Origin: a virus
DNA length: 20,870 nt
Direction: 5' to 3' (one strand)
Virus record (IMG/VR): IMGVR_UViG_3300031227_000531
Coordinates: 1 to 20,870 of that record
The translations under genes and the position numbers were made by a program. Positions within the stretch are counted from its first letter, which is position 1. Every line of letters starts with the position of its first letter. The notes beneath the pieces were generated by a model. The model had not been told where the DNA came from. It ran no database searches and saw nothing but the letters and a program-made list of their open reading frames with translations. Positions 1 to 7,022 of this stretch are shown here, piece after piece.

Positions 1-1
1 T

Positions 2-451
2 GGCGCTGATGGCAATCTGTATTTGATTGATATGGTGCGCGGCAAATGGGAAGCCCCTGAACTTGAAAGTAGGTGCCTTTTTTTCTGGCAGAAGTGCAAG
101 GCGCAAAACATTGACGACTTCGGCGTGCTGAGAAACCTTTGCATTGAGGACAAGGCATCCGGGACCGGGCTTATCCAAAGCATAAAGAAAAAGGGCGGTA
201 TTCCTGTTCGGGCAATTCAAAGAAGCATTGACAAATATACTCGCGTGTGTGATGGGTTAGGTTATATTGAATCTGGAAGCGTTTACTTACCAGCAACGGC
301 GGCCTTTACTTCTGATTTTATTTCTGAGGCTGAATTTTTTACTGCTGATGATTCACATAAAAACGATGACCAAATTGATCCTATGATGGATGCTATAAAG
401 GAAATGCTTGCAGGAACAGGCGGCGTTATAAGCGGCGCTAAGTGCATGTAA
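2..451 (+). CDS. Terminase large subunit, C-terminal nuclease part (5' partial)
   Basis: This is the C-terminal end of the ATP-driven DNA-packaging motor. The part seen is the RNase H-like nuclease domain that cuts concatemeric phage DNA at packaging. The frame is open from base 2 with no stop, and the first in-window start-like codon is an internal TTG, so the gene begins upstream of the window. Visible signatures are the strand reading NLYLIDMVRGKWEAPEL, the motif IEDKASGTGLI (an acidic residue followed by a small-residue turn typical of these nucleases), the segment GIPVRAIQRSIDKYTRV, and a late HKNDDQIDPMMDAI motif that supplies the last acidic metal ligands. The ATPase half is missing from the window. 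It precedes the head morphogenesis and portal genes, the usual order in siphovirus head operons. The domain call is confident; I cannot assign a packaging type (cos or pac). Confidence 0.9.
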   Translation, partial: GADGNLYLIDMVRGKWEAPELESRCLFFWQKCKAQNIDDFGVLRNLCIEDKASGTGLIQSIKKKGGIPVRAIQRSIDKYTRVCDGLGYIESGSVYLPATAAFTSDFISEAEFFTADDSHKNDDQIDPMMDAIKEMLAGTGGVISGAKCM

Positions 452-469
452 TAAATTGAGGGCAGTATT

Positions 470-1372
470 ATGAAGAATAATTTCAGGTTATCGGCAATAG
501 CAAAGACGGTTTTAATTAAGGCAACGGGCTTTGACCGGGCTATGCTTCAGATGAAAAACATATTGACCCGGACATGGGAAAAGGAATCAAGGCAAGCAAT
601 CATTGAAACCATCAGATTAATTGAAGCACACCCAAACGCCACAAAACTACAAATCAAAGCCATACAGGAAAATCTTTCAATTCAACTTGGTCAGGATTTC
701 TCCGCGCTTGTGAATAAGAAAGTTGCGTCAATGAACGAGTCGGCCTACATTGCAGGCGGTAAAGCGGCAGCACATCACGCCGGGGCAACATTCACTTTCG
801 GTTTAGCAGACAGGCAGGCAGTAGCCGCGCTGAATAATTCCCTACGGTATTGGGTTAAAGACTATTACAACGATCAAGTGATGGGCAACCTCAACGATTC
901 GCTGACTGCATTCTTTACGGACCCGGCCGTATCCCGCAAGACTTTAATCGAAGGTTTGTCTTCTGCCCTGAATGACACCCTTGCAAAATCTGATTCATAC
1001 TGGGACATGTTGGCAGACCATACCGCTACAAAGACCCGTGAAATAGGCCGTGTTTCAGGATACGAACAGGCACACGTGAAGCGTATTCAAGTCCGGGCGC
1101 ACATAGATGATCGAACTACAGATATTTGCAGACGCATGAACGGTAAAATATTAAGTGTGCCAATACTTAGAAAATCACTTGACAAACATCTTGAAGCGTG
1201 CAAAGTAGGTAACAAAGACCAGATGAAAGCAACTTGGAAATGGTGGAGCAACAAGGATGTTGCCAAGTTGTCAGAACCAAAACTACAACGTAAAGTTAAC
1301 AGCGGTCAAATTTTCCTTCCCCCGTACCATGCCCGGTGCAGGACTATTACGGTTGCGTACTTCGGAGACTAG
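470..1372 (+). CDS. Phage head morphogenesis protein (MuF / SPP1 gp7-like)
   Basis: The 300-residue product resembles minor head proteins that bind the portal and are incorporated in small copy number in the procapsid. The diagnostic part is C-terminal: a DDRTTDICRRMNGKI motif at residues 213-227 and a PPYHARCRT motif at 284-292, which together form the conserved Asp-Cys-His-Cys pattern of the Mu gpF-like domain. The N-terminal 200 residues are mostly helical by composition and not otherwise recognisable. No fused toxin or ADP-ribosyltransferase domain follows the MuF domain, unlike in some relatives. A GAGGG ribosome binding site at 458-462 sits seven bases before the ATG. Here the gene lies between terminase and portal; in many phages it follows the portal, so the order is slightly unusual. 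The family call is confident; the exact role in this phage is inferred. Confidence 0.87.
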   Translation: MKNNFRLSAIAKTVLIKATGFDRAMLQMKNILTRTWEKESRQAIIETIRLIEAHPNATKLQIKAIQENLSIQLGQDFSALVNKKVASMNESAYIAGGKAAAHHAGATFTFGLADRQAVAALNNSLRYWVKDYYNDQVMGNLNDSLTAFFTDPAVSRKTLIEGLSSALNDTLAKSDSYWDMLADHTATKTREIGRVSGYEQAHVKRIQVRAHIDDRTTDICRRMNGKILSVPILRKSLDKHLEACKVGNKDQMKATWKWWSNKDVAKLSEPKLQRKVNSGQIFLPPYHARCRTITVAYFGD

Positions 1373-1393
1373 TTTCCCGGAGGGTGCTTCTTA

Positions 1394-2722
1394 ATGTCCA
1401 AAAAATCCACAAAACCTTTTGGTGGTGCTAAAATTGTCTACGCTGCTTCCATAGTTAAGGAGAGCGTGCAAGATGCCACCATGTTCAACGGTATCAATTA
1501 TCTTGAACGCCCGCGAACCCCGATGGGCGATGACGCTATTGAATACTACACAAACACTGTTGATTATAATGCCTATCATGCTCGGTGTTTAAGACTGAAG
1601 GCTGATGTTTCGGTAGGCCTGGGCATGAGTATTGTCAGCGGCAGCGCGGGCATGATGAAACGGCTTGAGGTTGTAAACGACCACGGCGATTCTTTTATTG
1701 AAGTAATTTCCCGCGTTGCCCTTGATTATGAAACAACCGGAAACGGATACCTTGAAATAGTTGTGGGCCGGGGCGGGAAAATTGTTGAGTATTATTTCAT
1801 GCCGTCTCGCAGGGTGTACCGCCGTCCGCGCGGTGCTGATTCCGCTTATTACTATGCCAATAACGAATCCGGCGCGCTTATACCGATGCAGGGATATAAA
1901 TTCGGCGAACCGCGGGAAGCCGGGTCATATATCATGTCATTTGCTCAGTATTCTCAAACGTGCGTGAATTATGGCCTTCCTGATTGGCGCGGTGCTGTTT
2001 CTGATATTGAGCTTGACTATTACAGCATGCTTTATAATCAAAAGTTTTTTATTAATTCCGGTATACCAGATTTGGCCATTGTAGTTGAAGGCGGTTCTTT
2101 TGATAAGGATACCCAAGACGCCGTCACCTCATTTTTAAGCTCAAATATAAAGGGCGTGAATAACGCTCATAAAACCCTATACCTTCCGATTTCATCCCCG
2201 GACGTGAAGGTTAAGTTTGAAAAGCTGGGGATGGATGTTCCTAAAGATGCCAGTTTTGACACCCTACGCGCCCGCTGTCGGGACAATATTGTTTCTGCTC
2301 ATGGTGTATGCCCCCGGCTTGTAGGTATCGTTACAGCCGGTGCGCTTGGCGGTGGTGGCGAAGCAACAGGGCAGCTCAAGACGTTTCAGGAAATATCAAT
2401 CGCACCACGACAATCCATGTGGGCTACAAAGCTACAAGGCCCCTTATCTGAAATGGGCATGGGTACCGTTGAGGTCATGTTCAACGAAATGGATACCAAC
2501 ATCCAGGAAAACCCGTCTCAGTATTATCCGGCAATGATCGGGGCCGGAGTTTTAACGGTTGAAAAATCCCGCGAAGAACTAGGCTATGAAATTGTAATGA
2601 TTGGGGATGATAAAGCCAAGAAGGAAAAAGAACAGGCGGCAGAAAAGGTGAAGCTTGTTGATGATGTTGGCGAACCTGTAATTGATGCACTTGAAAAATT
2701 AAGCAAGGCACTTGATGGATAG
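1394..2722 (+). CDS. Phage portal protein (PBSX/HK97-like portal superfamily)
   Basis: The 442-residue product should form the dodecameric portal ring at one capsid vertex, through which DNA enters and leaves and to which the neck attaches. Support comes from length, position after terminase, and portal-type motifs. Around residues 45-75 is a segment on cycling lipid- or crown-like helices (YNAYHARCLRLKADVSVGLG). Residues around 120-150 carry a TTGNGYLEIV strand and a PSRRVYRR turn. In the middle is YGLPDWRGAVSDIELDYYS, comparable to the conserved 'YGxPDxxxA' segment of P2 gpQ/PBSX portals, followed by the RLVGIV..GALGGGGEA glycine-rich turn. The C-terminal end is charged. A GGAGGG ribosome binding site at 1379-1384 precedes the ATG. 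The stop overlaps the start of the next gene, indicating translational coupling. An alternative phage-portal subfamily is possible; portal function itself is well supported. Confidence 0.9.
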   Translation: MSKKSTKPFGGAKIVYAASIVKESVQDATMFNGINYLERPRTPMGDDAIEYYTNTVDYNAYHARCLRLKADVSVGLGMSIVSGSAGMMKRLEVVNDHGDSFIEVISRVALDYETTGNGYLEIVVGRGGKIVEYYFMPSRRVYRRPRGADSAYYYANNESGALIPMQGYKFGEPREAGSYIMSFAQYSQTCVNYGLPDWRGAVSDIELDYYSMLYNQKFFINSGIPDLAIVVEGGSFDKDTQDAVTSFLSSNIKGVNNAHKTLYLPISSPDVKVKFEKLGMDVPKDASFDTLRARCRDNIVSAHGVCPRLVGIVTAGALGGGGEATGQLKTFQEISIAPRQSMWATKLQGPLSEMGMGTVEVMFNEMDTNIQENPSQYYPAMIGAGVLTVEKSREELGYEIVMIGDDKAKKEKEQAAEKVKLVDDVGEPVIDALEKLSKALDG

Positions 2723-3155
2723 CAAGAGTTTAATCAATGCAATAGTTTTGCAGATCGCAGAGAAAATCCGCGATCTTTCAACTATTCAGGGGCGTGTTCC
2801 GTGGGATAAGGGGTTTTTAAGCAAAAGCATTATAGCTGTTCTTACTGGACAAGGTGAAGCAACCGTTTCAAGTAATATGTCTTATGCCCGCGCGGTGCAT
2901 GATGGTCGGAAAGCGATTGTTATTAGGCCGAAAAAGAAACGTATGCTGGCATGGAAACCCAAAGGCGCAAAGGCGTTCATATTTGCAAAGGAAGTACATC
3001 AGCCCGCCCGCGAAGGACAACCGTTTTTGCTTGAAGGCGCTGCGGATATGCAAAGCCGGGGATATGATTTTCTCAACCCGCTTCTACACGAATATGTTTC
3101 CGCTGAAATTGGCGAACAAATAAAAGATAGTATTGAGCTTAATTTTTCAGTTTAA
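2715..3155 (+). CDS. HK97 gp10-like neck / head-tail joining protein
   Basis: This product (146 residues from the ATG chosen here) resembles the HK97 gp10/Ne1 family, which contributes to the head-tail junction or tail completion. The family pattern is visible: a GFLSKSI segment (like 'tGnLrrSi'), NMSYARAVHDG (like 'n.pYA..vE.G'), an IVIRPKKKRMLAW strand, then FAKEVHQPAREGQPFLLEGA, matching the conserved 'hPG..gkPFL..A' ending. I prefer the ATG at 2715 over the TTG one codon earlier because an AAGG at 2705-2708 is well spaced for it. The start overlaps the portal stop by eight bases. It lies between portal and protease rather than after the capsid gene, where gp10-like genes usually occur. 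The family call is good; the exact neck role is inferred. Confidence 0.72.
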   Translation: MDSKSLINAIVLQIAEKIRDLSTIQGRVPWDKGFLSKSIIAVLTGQGEATVSSNMSYARAVHDGRKAIVIRPKKKRMLAWKPKGAKAFIFAKEVHQPAREGQPFLLEGAADMQSRGYDFLNPLLHEYVSAEIGEQIKDSIELNFSV

Positions 3156-3168
3156 GGGGGTTTTTATT

Positions 3169-4005
3169 ATGGCTAAAAAGTTTTTAAAAGATATAAAAAT
3201 CAATTTCATATCTTTGGTGCGCAAGGGTGCAAACAACCGCACAACCATTTTCAAGAGCGCCGATGGTGAAACCGCAGATGAACTTGTGCAGGTTCAGGCC
3301 ATTAAAAAAGATGATGTCAAGCAAATGATTTATGGCATTGTCTATGCCCCGGATGAACCAGACTTGCAAGGGCATCAAGCCTCATGTGGCGAAATTGAAA
3401 AAGGCGCTTATGGATTTATGAAAAATCTTAAAGCGCAGAACATCGACAAGGGTCATAGTAATCAGGCCGATGGCGGTGCTTTTGTAGCCGAGTCTTGGAT
3501 TGTGCGCAAAGGTGACCCGCTGTTCAGCGCCGAAAAGCCCGGTGCATGGGCTGTAGGCATTAAGTGTGAAGATGCCGCTTTATACGCTGAAGCAAAAGAA
3601 AAGTTGCCCGCTATCAGCATGGCGGGTACTGCAACCATAATTACAAAGGCCGATAGTGAAGGTGCGGACGCTGAAGGGCTACTCCGTAAAATTATGAACT
3701 TGTTTAAGGAACAAAAAATCTCTATGGAGGATGAACAGATGGAAAAAAAGGAAATACAGGAACTTATTGATGCGGCTATCACAAAGGCTGCGGAAGCAAC
3801 AGCCGCGAGCGTTGAAACACTGAACAAAGCAATGGCAACCGCGACTGAAAACATGACTGCGTTGGTAACTTCTGTTGAAGAGATTGCCAAACAGTCACCC
3901 GGCACAAAGCAAGACCAAGAAGAAACCGCTGAGATCCAGAAAGAGCAGGTCGATCTCGGCAAGCGTATCGCTGACATTGCAAACGGTACAGTCGAAAAGA
4001 AATAA
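3169..4005 (+). CDS. XkdF-like prohead protease (S78_2 type) with C-terminal scaffold-like region
   Basis: The 278-residue product looks like the PBSX XkdF family of prohead serine proteases, which cleave scaffold and other head proteins during capsid maturation. The start is the ATG at 3169 behind a strong AAGGGGG site (3154-3160), not an earlier in-frame codon inside the preceding gene. Residues 1-160 form the protease domain, opening with ISLVRKGANN. His96 in the DKGHSN motif and Ser150 in the AISMAG motif are the likely catalytic pair. Residues 186-278 are a different kind of sequence: rich in Ala, Glu, Lys and Thr, helical, coiled-coil-like, without cysteine, as expected of a scaffold. 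An in-frame start with its own ribosome binding site lies at the boundary (see nested gene). Protease followed by decoration and capsid genes matches a lambda-type head operon, although the protease family differs from lambda gpC. Confidence 0.82.
   Translation: MAKKFLKDIKINFISLVRKGANNRTTIFKSADGETADELVQVQAIKKDDVKQMIYGIVYAPDEPDLQGHQASCGEIEKGAYGFMKNLKAQNIDKGHSNQADGGAFVAESWIVRKGDPLFSAEKPGAWAVGIKCEDAALYAEAKEKLPAISMAGTATIITKADSEGADAEGLLRKIMNLFKEQKISMEDEQMEKKEIQELIDAAITKAAEATAASVETLNKAMATATENMTALVTSVEEIAKQSPGTKQDQEETAEIQKEQVDLGKRIADIANGTVEKK
3726..3741 (+). promoter_or_regulatory. Internal ribosome binding site and start for the nested scaffold
   Basis: GGAGG at 3726-3730 is followed after eight bases by ATG at 3739, all inside the protease coding sequence and in its frame. 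The position coincides with the change from protease domain to helical scaffold-like sequence. Confidence 0.55.
3739..4005 (+). CDS. Probable nested in-frame scaffold protein (internal start in the protease gene)
   Basis: This is an inferred second product of the protease gene, in the same frame, 88 residues long, starting at Met191 of the full protein. A good ribosome binding site, GGAGG at 3726-3730, sits eight bases before the ATG at 3739; an ATG at 3724 overlaps the site and is a weaker alternative. The product would be all helical, rich in Ala, Glu, Gln and Lys, with heptad-like spacing and no cysteine, which are typical properties of capsid scaffolds. The arrangement copies lambda C/Nu3, where the scaffold is made from an internal start in the protease gene. 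No separate scaffold gene is visible between protease and capsid, which adds support. The GGAGG could also be coincidental, since it encodes Met-Glu-Asp. Confidence 0.6.
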   Translation: MEKKEIQELIDAAITKAAEATAASVETLNKAMATATENMTALVTSVEEIAKQSPGTKQDQEETAEIQKEQVDLGKRIADIANGTVEKK

Positions 4006-4046
4006 GTAAACAACTAATCCTTAGCATTGAAGGAAGGTAATTAATT

Positions 4047-4538
4047 ATGGCAACCGGAAGTCTCGGAACAGTAAAAACAGCAGGCTCGGAAGATTCTCAG
4101 CTTATCGCCAGTGATGGTTGTAAGCAGAAACCGATTCAGCTCAAGGCAAACGTAGGCGCATTGTCTCGTGGGACAGTGATGGCCATGAACACCACGACTT
4201 TTTTGTGGGAACAGCACGACCAAGACGGCTCAACCGGCGCTAATGTCGCTCGATGTATTCTGGCTGTTGATGTTGCAGACAGCACCGCAGCGCAGGAGTC
4301 CATTGGTTTTTTCATCGGCAAATACCGGCTTGATGATCTCATTTTCCAGACCGATATTACCCGCATAGAAACTGCTCAAGCAATCAGCGAGCTTGCGGAT
4401 GTTGGTATCGAAATTGATGAGTCTTATATCGGGACCGTGACCAGCACCACAACCAGTTCAACTACCTCAACTACAACGAGTACAAGTTCCACAAGCTCAA
4501 CCACGAGTTCTACCACGACTACCACAAGCGGCGGTTGA
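4047..4538 (+). CDS. Lambda gpD-like head decoration protein with Thr/Ser C-terminal tail
   Basis: The 163-residue product should trimerise on the outside of the expanded capsid and stabilise it. Residues 1-125 resemble the lambda D/HDPD fold: an initial flexible strand, GALSRGTVMAMN (residues 37-48), ARCILAVDV (68-76) and a glycine-containing strand at 85-101, then a short helix with QAISELADVGIEID. Residues 130-160 are almost exclusively Thr and Ser, ending SGG and a triple stop (TGA TAA TAA). An AGGAAGG site at 4031-4037 precedes the ATG. The gene sits directly before the capsid gene, the same order as lambda D and E. The Thr/Ser tail is not part of the known family and would project from the capsid surface. 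A very similar domain plus tract recurs in the gene at 17859. The decoration call rests on position and pattern; it is probable rather than certain. Confidence 0.78.
   Translation: MATGSLGTVKTAGSEDSQLIASDGCKQKPIQLKANVGALSRGTVMAMNTTTFLWEQHDQDGSTGANVARCILAVDVADSTAAQESIGFFIGKYRLDDLIFQTDITRIETAQAISELADVGIEIDESYIGTVTSTTTSSTTSTTTSTSSTSSTTSSTTTTTSGG
4434..4526 (+). repeat. Thr/Ser low-complexity tract, decoration protein
   Basis: Codons 130-160 of the decoration protein are Thr and Ser apart from a single Val at position 131. The DNA is a degenerate run of ACN and AGY/TCN codons with mixed third positions, so it looks selected at protein level rather than being a simple DNA microsatellite. Confidence 0.95.
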
Positions 4539-4575
4539 TAATAAGTTTTTACCCCAGATCAAGGAGGTCTGACAA

Positions 4576-5583
4576 ATGGATAATCTTTTCAAAATCCGAA
4601 CACTTACAACCGCTGTCAACATGATGCAAGATCCATCCATGCTCATGTATCAGCGGTATTTTGCAGGCAAGGCACGCGGGGAAGTTAGCGACCGGCTCGC
4701 ATTTGACATTATAACCGGCTCCCAGCGGATACTTGAAAATATGAGTATTTACGCAGAAGCCAAAGTCACCGCCAAAACTGGGCGCAGCACAGTAACAATG
4801 ACGGCGCCCCGGCTGGCAACCAAGCGGCATATTGCCGCTGCAGAGTTGAACGCCATGCGTGGTTTCGGTCAACAGGCTTCTGTTGAAATGCTTTCCGGTC
4901 GTGTTGCCCGCGAGCAGAAAGACATGATGAACGAGCATTTCCGCACATTGGAGTTCTGGTCAGCCAATGCCATGAAGGGTAGAATTTATGACAGTGATTG
5001 CAGTACATTGCTTGTCGATTACCTTGTGGACAGCGGCCATCGTGTAACGCTTACCGGCACTGACCTTTTCACCGATTCATCCAGTGACCCGATTGAAATG
5101 CTGCGCGCGCATAAGCGCAAAATTGAGCAGGATTCAGGCGGCGCTATTACCAGCTTTGATTTTATCGCTGGCTATGAGGTCATTGATGCCCTTCTGAAAA
5201 ACACCCGCGTGCTGGCCCTGTTGCAGTACACCGGCAACAAGGCAATCCGCATTGCAACCGTTGGCGACATTGAAACGCTTGTCGGCTGTAAAATTATCGA
5301 GTACTCCGGCAGTTACCTTGATGCCAATGGTGCTCGTAAATATTACATTGACGCTGATCAGTATGTGCTTGTCGGCAATTCGCCCGATCTTACCGACCTT
5401 CCGTATGCCCCGATTATTGACTTTGAGGCACCCGGCGGTATTGGTAATCCGGGCAGTGGGCAAATGTGGTTTTCAAAGTCATGGGATGAAAAAGACCCGT
5501 CCGGTAAATGGATTAAGGTCGAAGGCCGCCCGCTTCCGGTGCTACAGCGTCCCGGTAATGTAATGATCGTGACGGCGGTATAA
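4576..5583 (+). CDS. Major capsid protein (lambda gpE family, HK97 fold)
   Basis: The 335-residue product is the main shell subunit. Length and layout match the lambda E family: an N-terminal arm, a long helix region (residues 80-125, AAELNAMRGFGQQASVEML) and a beta-rich C-terminal half. The ending is characteristic: MWFSKSWDEKDPSGKWIKV followed by GRPLPVLQRPGNVMIVTAV, matching the conserved 'KSWeeeDPs..wl...RPLPvp..pd....' close of gpE-like capsid proteins. The ribosome binding site AAGGAGGT at 4561-4568 is the strongest in the window and lies seven bases before the ATG, fitting the highest-expressed gene. The gene follows decoration protein and protease-scaffold, as expected. The family call is confident. 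Confidence 0.9.
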   Translation: MDNLFKIRTLTTAVNMMQDPSMLMYQRYFAGKARGEVSDRLAFDIITGSQRILENMSIYAEAKVTAKTGRSTVTMTAPRLATKRHIAAAELNAMRGFGQQASVEMLSGRVAREQKDMMNEHFRTLEFWSANAMKGRIYDSDCSTLLVDYLVDSGHRVTLTGTDLFTDSSSDPIEMLRAHKRKIEQDSGGAITSFDFIAGYEVIDALLKNTRVLALLQYTGNKAIRIATVGDIETLVGCKIIEYSGSYLDANGARKYYIDADQYVLVGNSPDLTDLPYAPIIDFEAPGGIGNPGSGQMWFSKSWDEKDPSGKWIKVEGRPLPVLQRPGNVMIVTAV

Positions 5584-5585
5584 CA

Positions 5586-5990
5586 ATGGCGCTCGCGTCC
5601 ATATTGCAGGTTCGGCAGCTTGGTGGGCTCCCTGACGACACCAAGCTTGCTGACTCTAAAATAGAACCTCATCTCAGTGCGGCAGCGCGGGAGTTACGCC
5701 GTGAAATAGGCGAGTACGCAACACGCACTGGCGATGAGAAAGAAGATTGCATTGACGCGGAGGCTTCTTTGGCTTTGGCGTATTTAATGCCCGTCCTGAA
5801 TGTCATTTGCCCGGAAGGGCTTAACACGGTGCAAAAGGAATACGGCGATCTTGGCTTGAATTTCTACGATGCCAATGATCAAAAGATTCTGATTAAGATG
5901 TGGACAGACAGGGCGGCAAAGGCAATCGCAAGAATCAAAAACGAGCAGCCCCCGGCGGGTGTGCCGACAATCGGATGGAATGTACTTTGA
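5586..5990 (+). CDS. Head-tail connector (adaptor) protein candidate
   Basis: A 134-residue, mostly helical product located directly behind the capsid gene, where head-tail adaptor proteins (HK97 gp6, SPP1 gp15 type) are found. It contains an early helical segment with SKIEPHLSAAARELRREIG (residues 24-42), a helical hairpin-type middle with EASLALAYLMPVLN, and a basic C-terminal helix WTDRAAKAIARIK, in line with the small all-helical adaptor fold. No strong ribosome binding site is present; the ATG lies three bases after the capsid stop, so translation is probably coupled. I recognise the position and architecture more than a specific family signature, so this is a context-supported inference. 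It could be a different neck protein. Confidence 0.6.
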   Translation: MALASILQVRQLGGLPDDTKLADSKIEPHLSAAARELRREIGEYATRTGDEKEDCIDAEASLALAYLMPVLNVICPEGLNTVQKEYGDLGLNFYDANDQKILIKMWTDRAAKAIARIKNEQPPAGVPTIGWNVL

Positions 5991-5991
5991 T

Positions 5992-6339
5992 ATGCACGAT
6001 TCAGCAATAGAAGAATACATCCGGATCCAGACAACATCGGTATATCCTGACGTTGAAGCTGCTCAGATTTATGTCAAGTTCCCGTCTGCTGTTTTTGGCG
6101 TATCGCGCAGCAGGCGCGGGGATTCAATCGGTAGCGAAAAACTTTCTGTTTTGGTTATAATTGTCAACACGACAAAACTTGACCGGAAGTTGTTTATCGA
6201 AAAGTTCCCGCGCAAAAATATAACGGTTGACAGTGTTGTTATGGAACAGAACTTCATTAACACCGAGCAGCAAGACTACATTGAAATAATCAAAAACAAG
6301 GGTTTAATTTTTACCCTACAGTTTAACTACGACATTTAA
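5992..6339 (+). CDS. Tail completion / terminator protein candidate
   Basis: A 115-residue product from the ATG at 5992, which comes one base after the stop of the preceding gene. Alternatives are ATG 5980 or GTG 5959, both overlapping the previous gene; GGATGG at 5973-5978 could serve either ATG, so the start is uncertain. The sequence opens with an acidic helix (HDSAIEEYIRIQ) and continues as alternating strands (LSVLVIIVNTTKLDRKLFIEKF; ending GLIFTLQFNYDI), an alpha/beta outline shared by tail terminator proteins of the lambda gpU kind. Its place between connector and tail tube is the usual one for the tail completion protein. No family-specific motif was recognised, so the role is inferred from context. 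Confidence 0.5.
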   Translation: MHDSAIEEYIRIQTTSVYPDVEAAQIYVKFPSAVFGVSRSRRGDSIGSEKLSVLVIIVNTTKLDRKLFIEKFPRKNITVDSVVMEQNFINTEQQDYIEIIKNKGLIFTLQFNYDI

Positions 6340-6351
6340 CAGGAGGCTAAA

Positions 6352-6945
6352 ATGGCCGATCAATATGCAGCACCAAACCCCACGAATAACCTTACCATCC
6401 CAAAAGGTATTCTCTACATTGCGCCGTGGGCCGGGGATGTAGCGCCGGTAGACGGAGATTTTGTCGATGTCGGCAATGCAAGTTCCGTTACGGTTGAACC
6501 GACCCGCGAAAAGTTGGAACATTTTTCTTCACGTTCCGGCACGAAAACCAAAGACCGGGTTGCAGAAATTTCATCCGGGTATAACGTCAATTTCACGCTT
6601 GATGAAATCAGCCTGGCGAACATGGCTATGTTTCTGAGAGCAACCATTTCGGAAAGTGAGTTTCTGCTTGCTAATGAAAACATCGGTGGTTTTTATGCAC
6701 TGCGCTTCATAGCTGACAACAGTTATGGCCGAGCATACAATATTAACTGCTGGAAAGTTGAAGTCGCACCTGAAGGATCAATCAATCTGATCGGTGACGA
6801 ATGGATGAGCATGGGTTTCTCAGGCGAAGGTCTAGACGATACCGCGAACCATCCAACATCGCGCTTTTTCTCCATGCGCTTCACTGACGCGGTTGCTGGT
6901 ACTACTACAACCTCAAGCACAACCACAACCACGACAGCGCCGTAG
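6352..6945 (+). CDS. Tail tube (major tail) protein with Thr-rich C-terminus
   Basis: The 197-residue product should polymerise as hexameric rings to build the tail tube. Its N-terminal half shows the typical pattern of siphovirus tube proteins: KGILYIAPWAG (residues 18-28), VDVGNASSVTVEPTREKLEHFSSRSGTKTKD (38-68 taken in pieces: a 'lGN....' turn, then 'E.l.HfSs.sG...KD'), then a TLDEISLANMAMFL helix around 82-95. A beta-rich second half follows. Residues 184-195 are TTTTSSTTTTTT-like and the protein ends Ala-Pro. AGGAGG at 6341-6346 precedes the ATG. The neighbours, completion protein upstream and (after an interruption) tail chaperones and tape measure downstream, agree with this role. The Thr/Ser tail recalls those of the decoration and appendage proteins. 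Confidence 0.85.
   Translation: MADQYAAPNPTNNLTIPKGILYIAPWAGDVAPVDGDFVDVGNASSVTVEPTREKLEHFSSRSGTKTKDRVAEISSGYNVNFTLDEISLANMAMFLRATISESEFLLANENIGGFYALRFIADNSYGRAYNINCWKVEVAPEGSINLIGDEWMSMGFSGEGLDDTANHPTSRFFSMRFTDAVAGTTTTSSTTTTTTAP
6901..6936 (+). repeat. Thr/Ser low-complexity tract, tail tube protein
   Basis: Codons 184-195 encode only Thr and Ser, followed by Ala-Pro and the stop. The ending TTTTTTAP is nearly the same as the end of the tract in the gene at 17859 (TTTTAPPPW), where the protein continues into a further domain. Confidence 0.92.
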
Positions 6946-6970
6946 TGGTTTGATTGTACATGCTATACAC

Positions 6971-7009
6971 AAAGCCCCTGCCCTTTTATGTGGGGTGGGG
7001 GCTTTTTTT
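6971..7009 (+). terminator. Intrinsic (rho-independent) terminator after the tail tube gene
   Basis: Bases 6971-6983 (AAAGCCCCTGCCC) can pair with 6993-7005 (GGGTGGGGGCTTT) as a 13-bp stem that includes two G-U pairs, around a loop of nine bases, followed by a T run through 7009. It lies 26 bases after the tube stop codon. The T run touches the AGGAGG ribosome binding site of the next gene, so no promoter fits between terminator and that gene. Confidence 0.85.
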
Positions 7010-7022
7010 AGGAGGTTTTGAA

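Noticed and set aside
3462-4013. 183-codon minus-strand open frame opposite the protease-scaffold gene.
   Set aside because: Composition mirrors the Ala/Glu-rich sense strand; no start signal and no recognisable motif.
6943-7010. Read-through of the tail tube stop to add a C-terminal extension after the Thr/Ser tract.
   Set aside because: The extension would be only 21 codons, reading Cys- and Gly-rich sequence through the terminator hairpin before a stop; it encodes no domain.
6954-7022. Earlier start for the small signal-peptide gene.
   Set aside because: It would translate the terminator stem and bury the signal peptide; AGGAGG and the ATG at 7023 fit much better.
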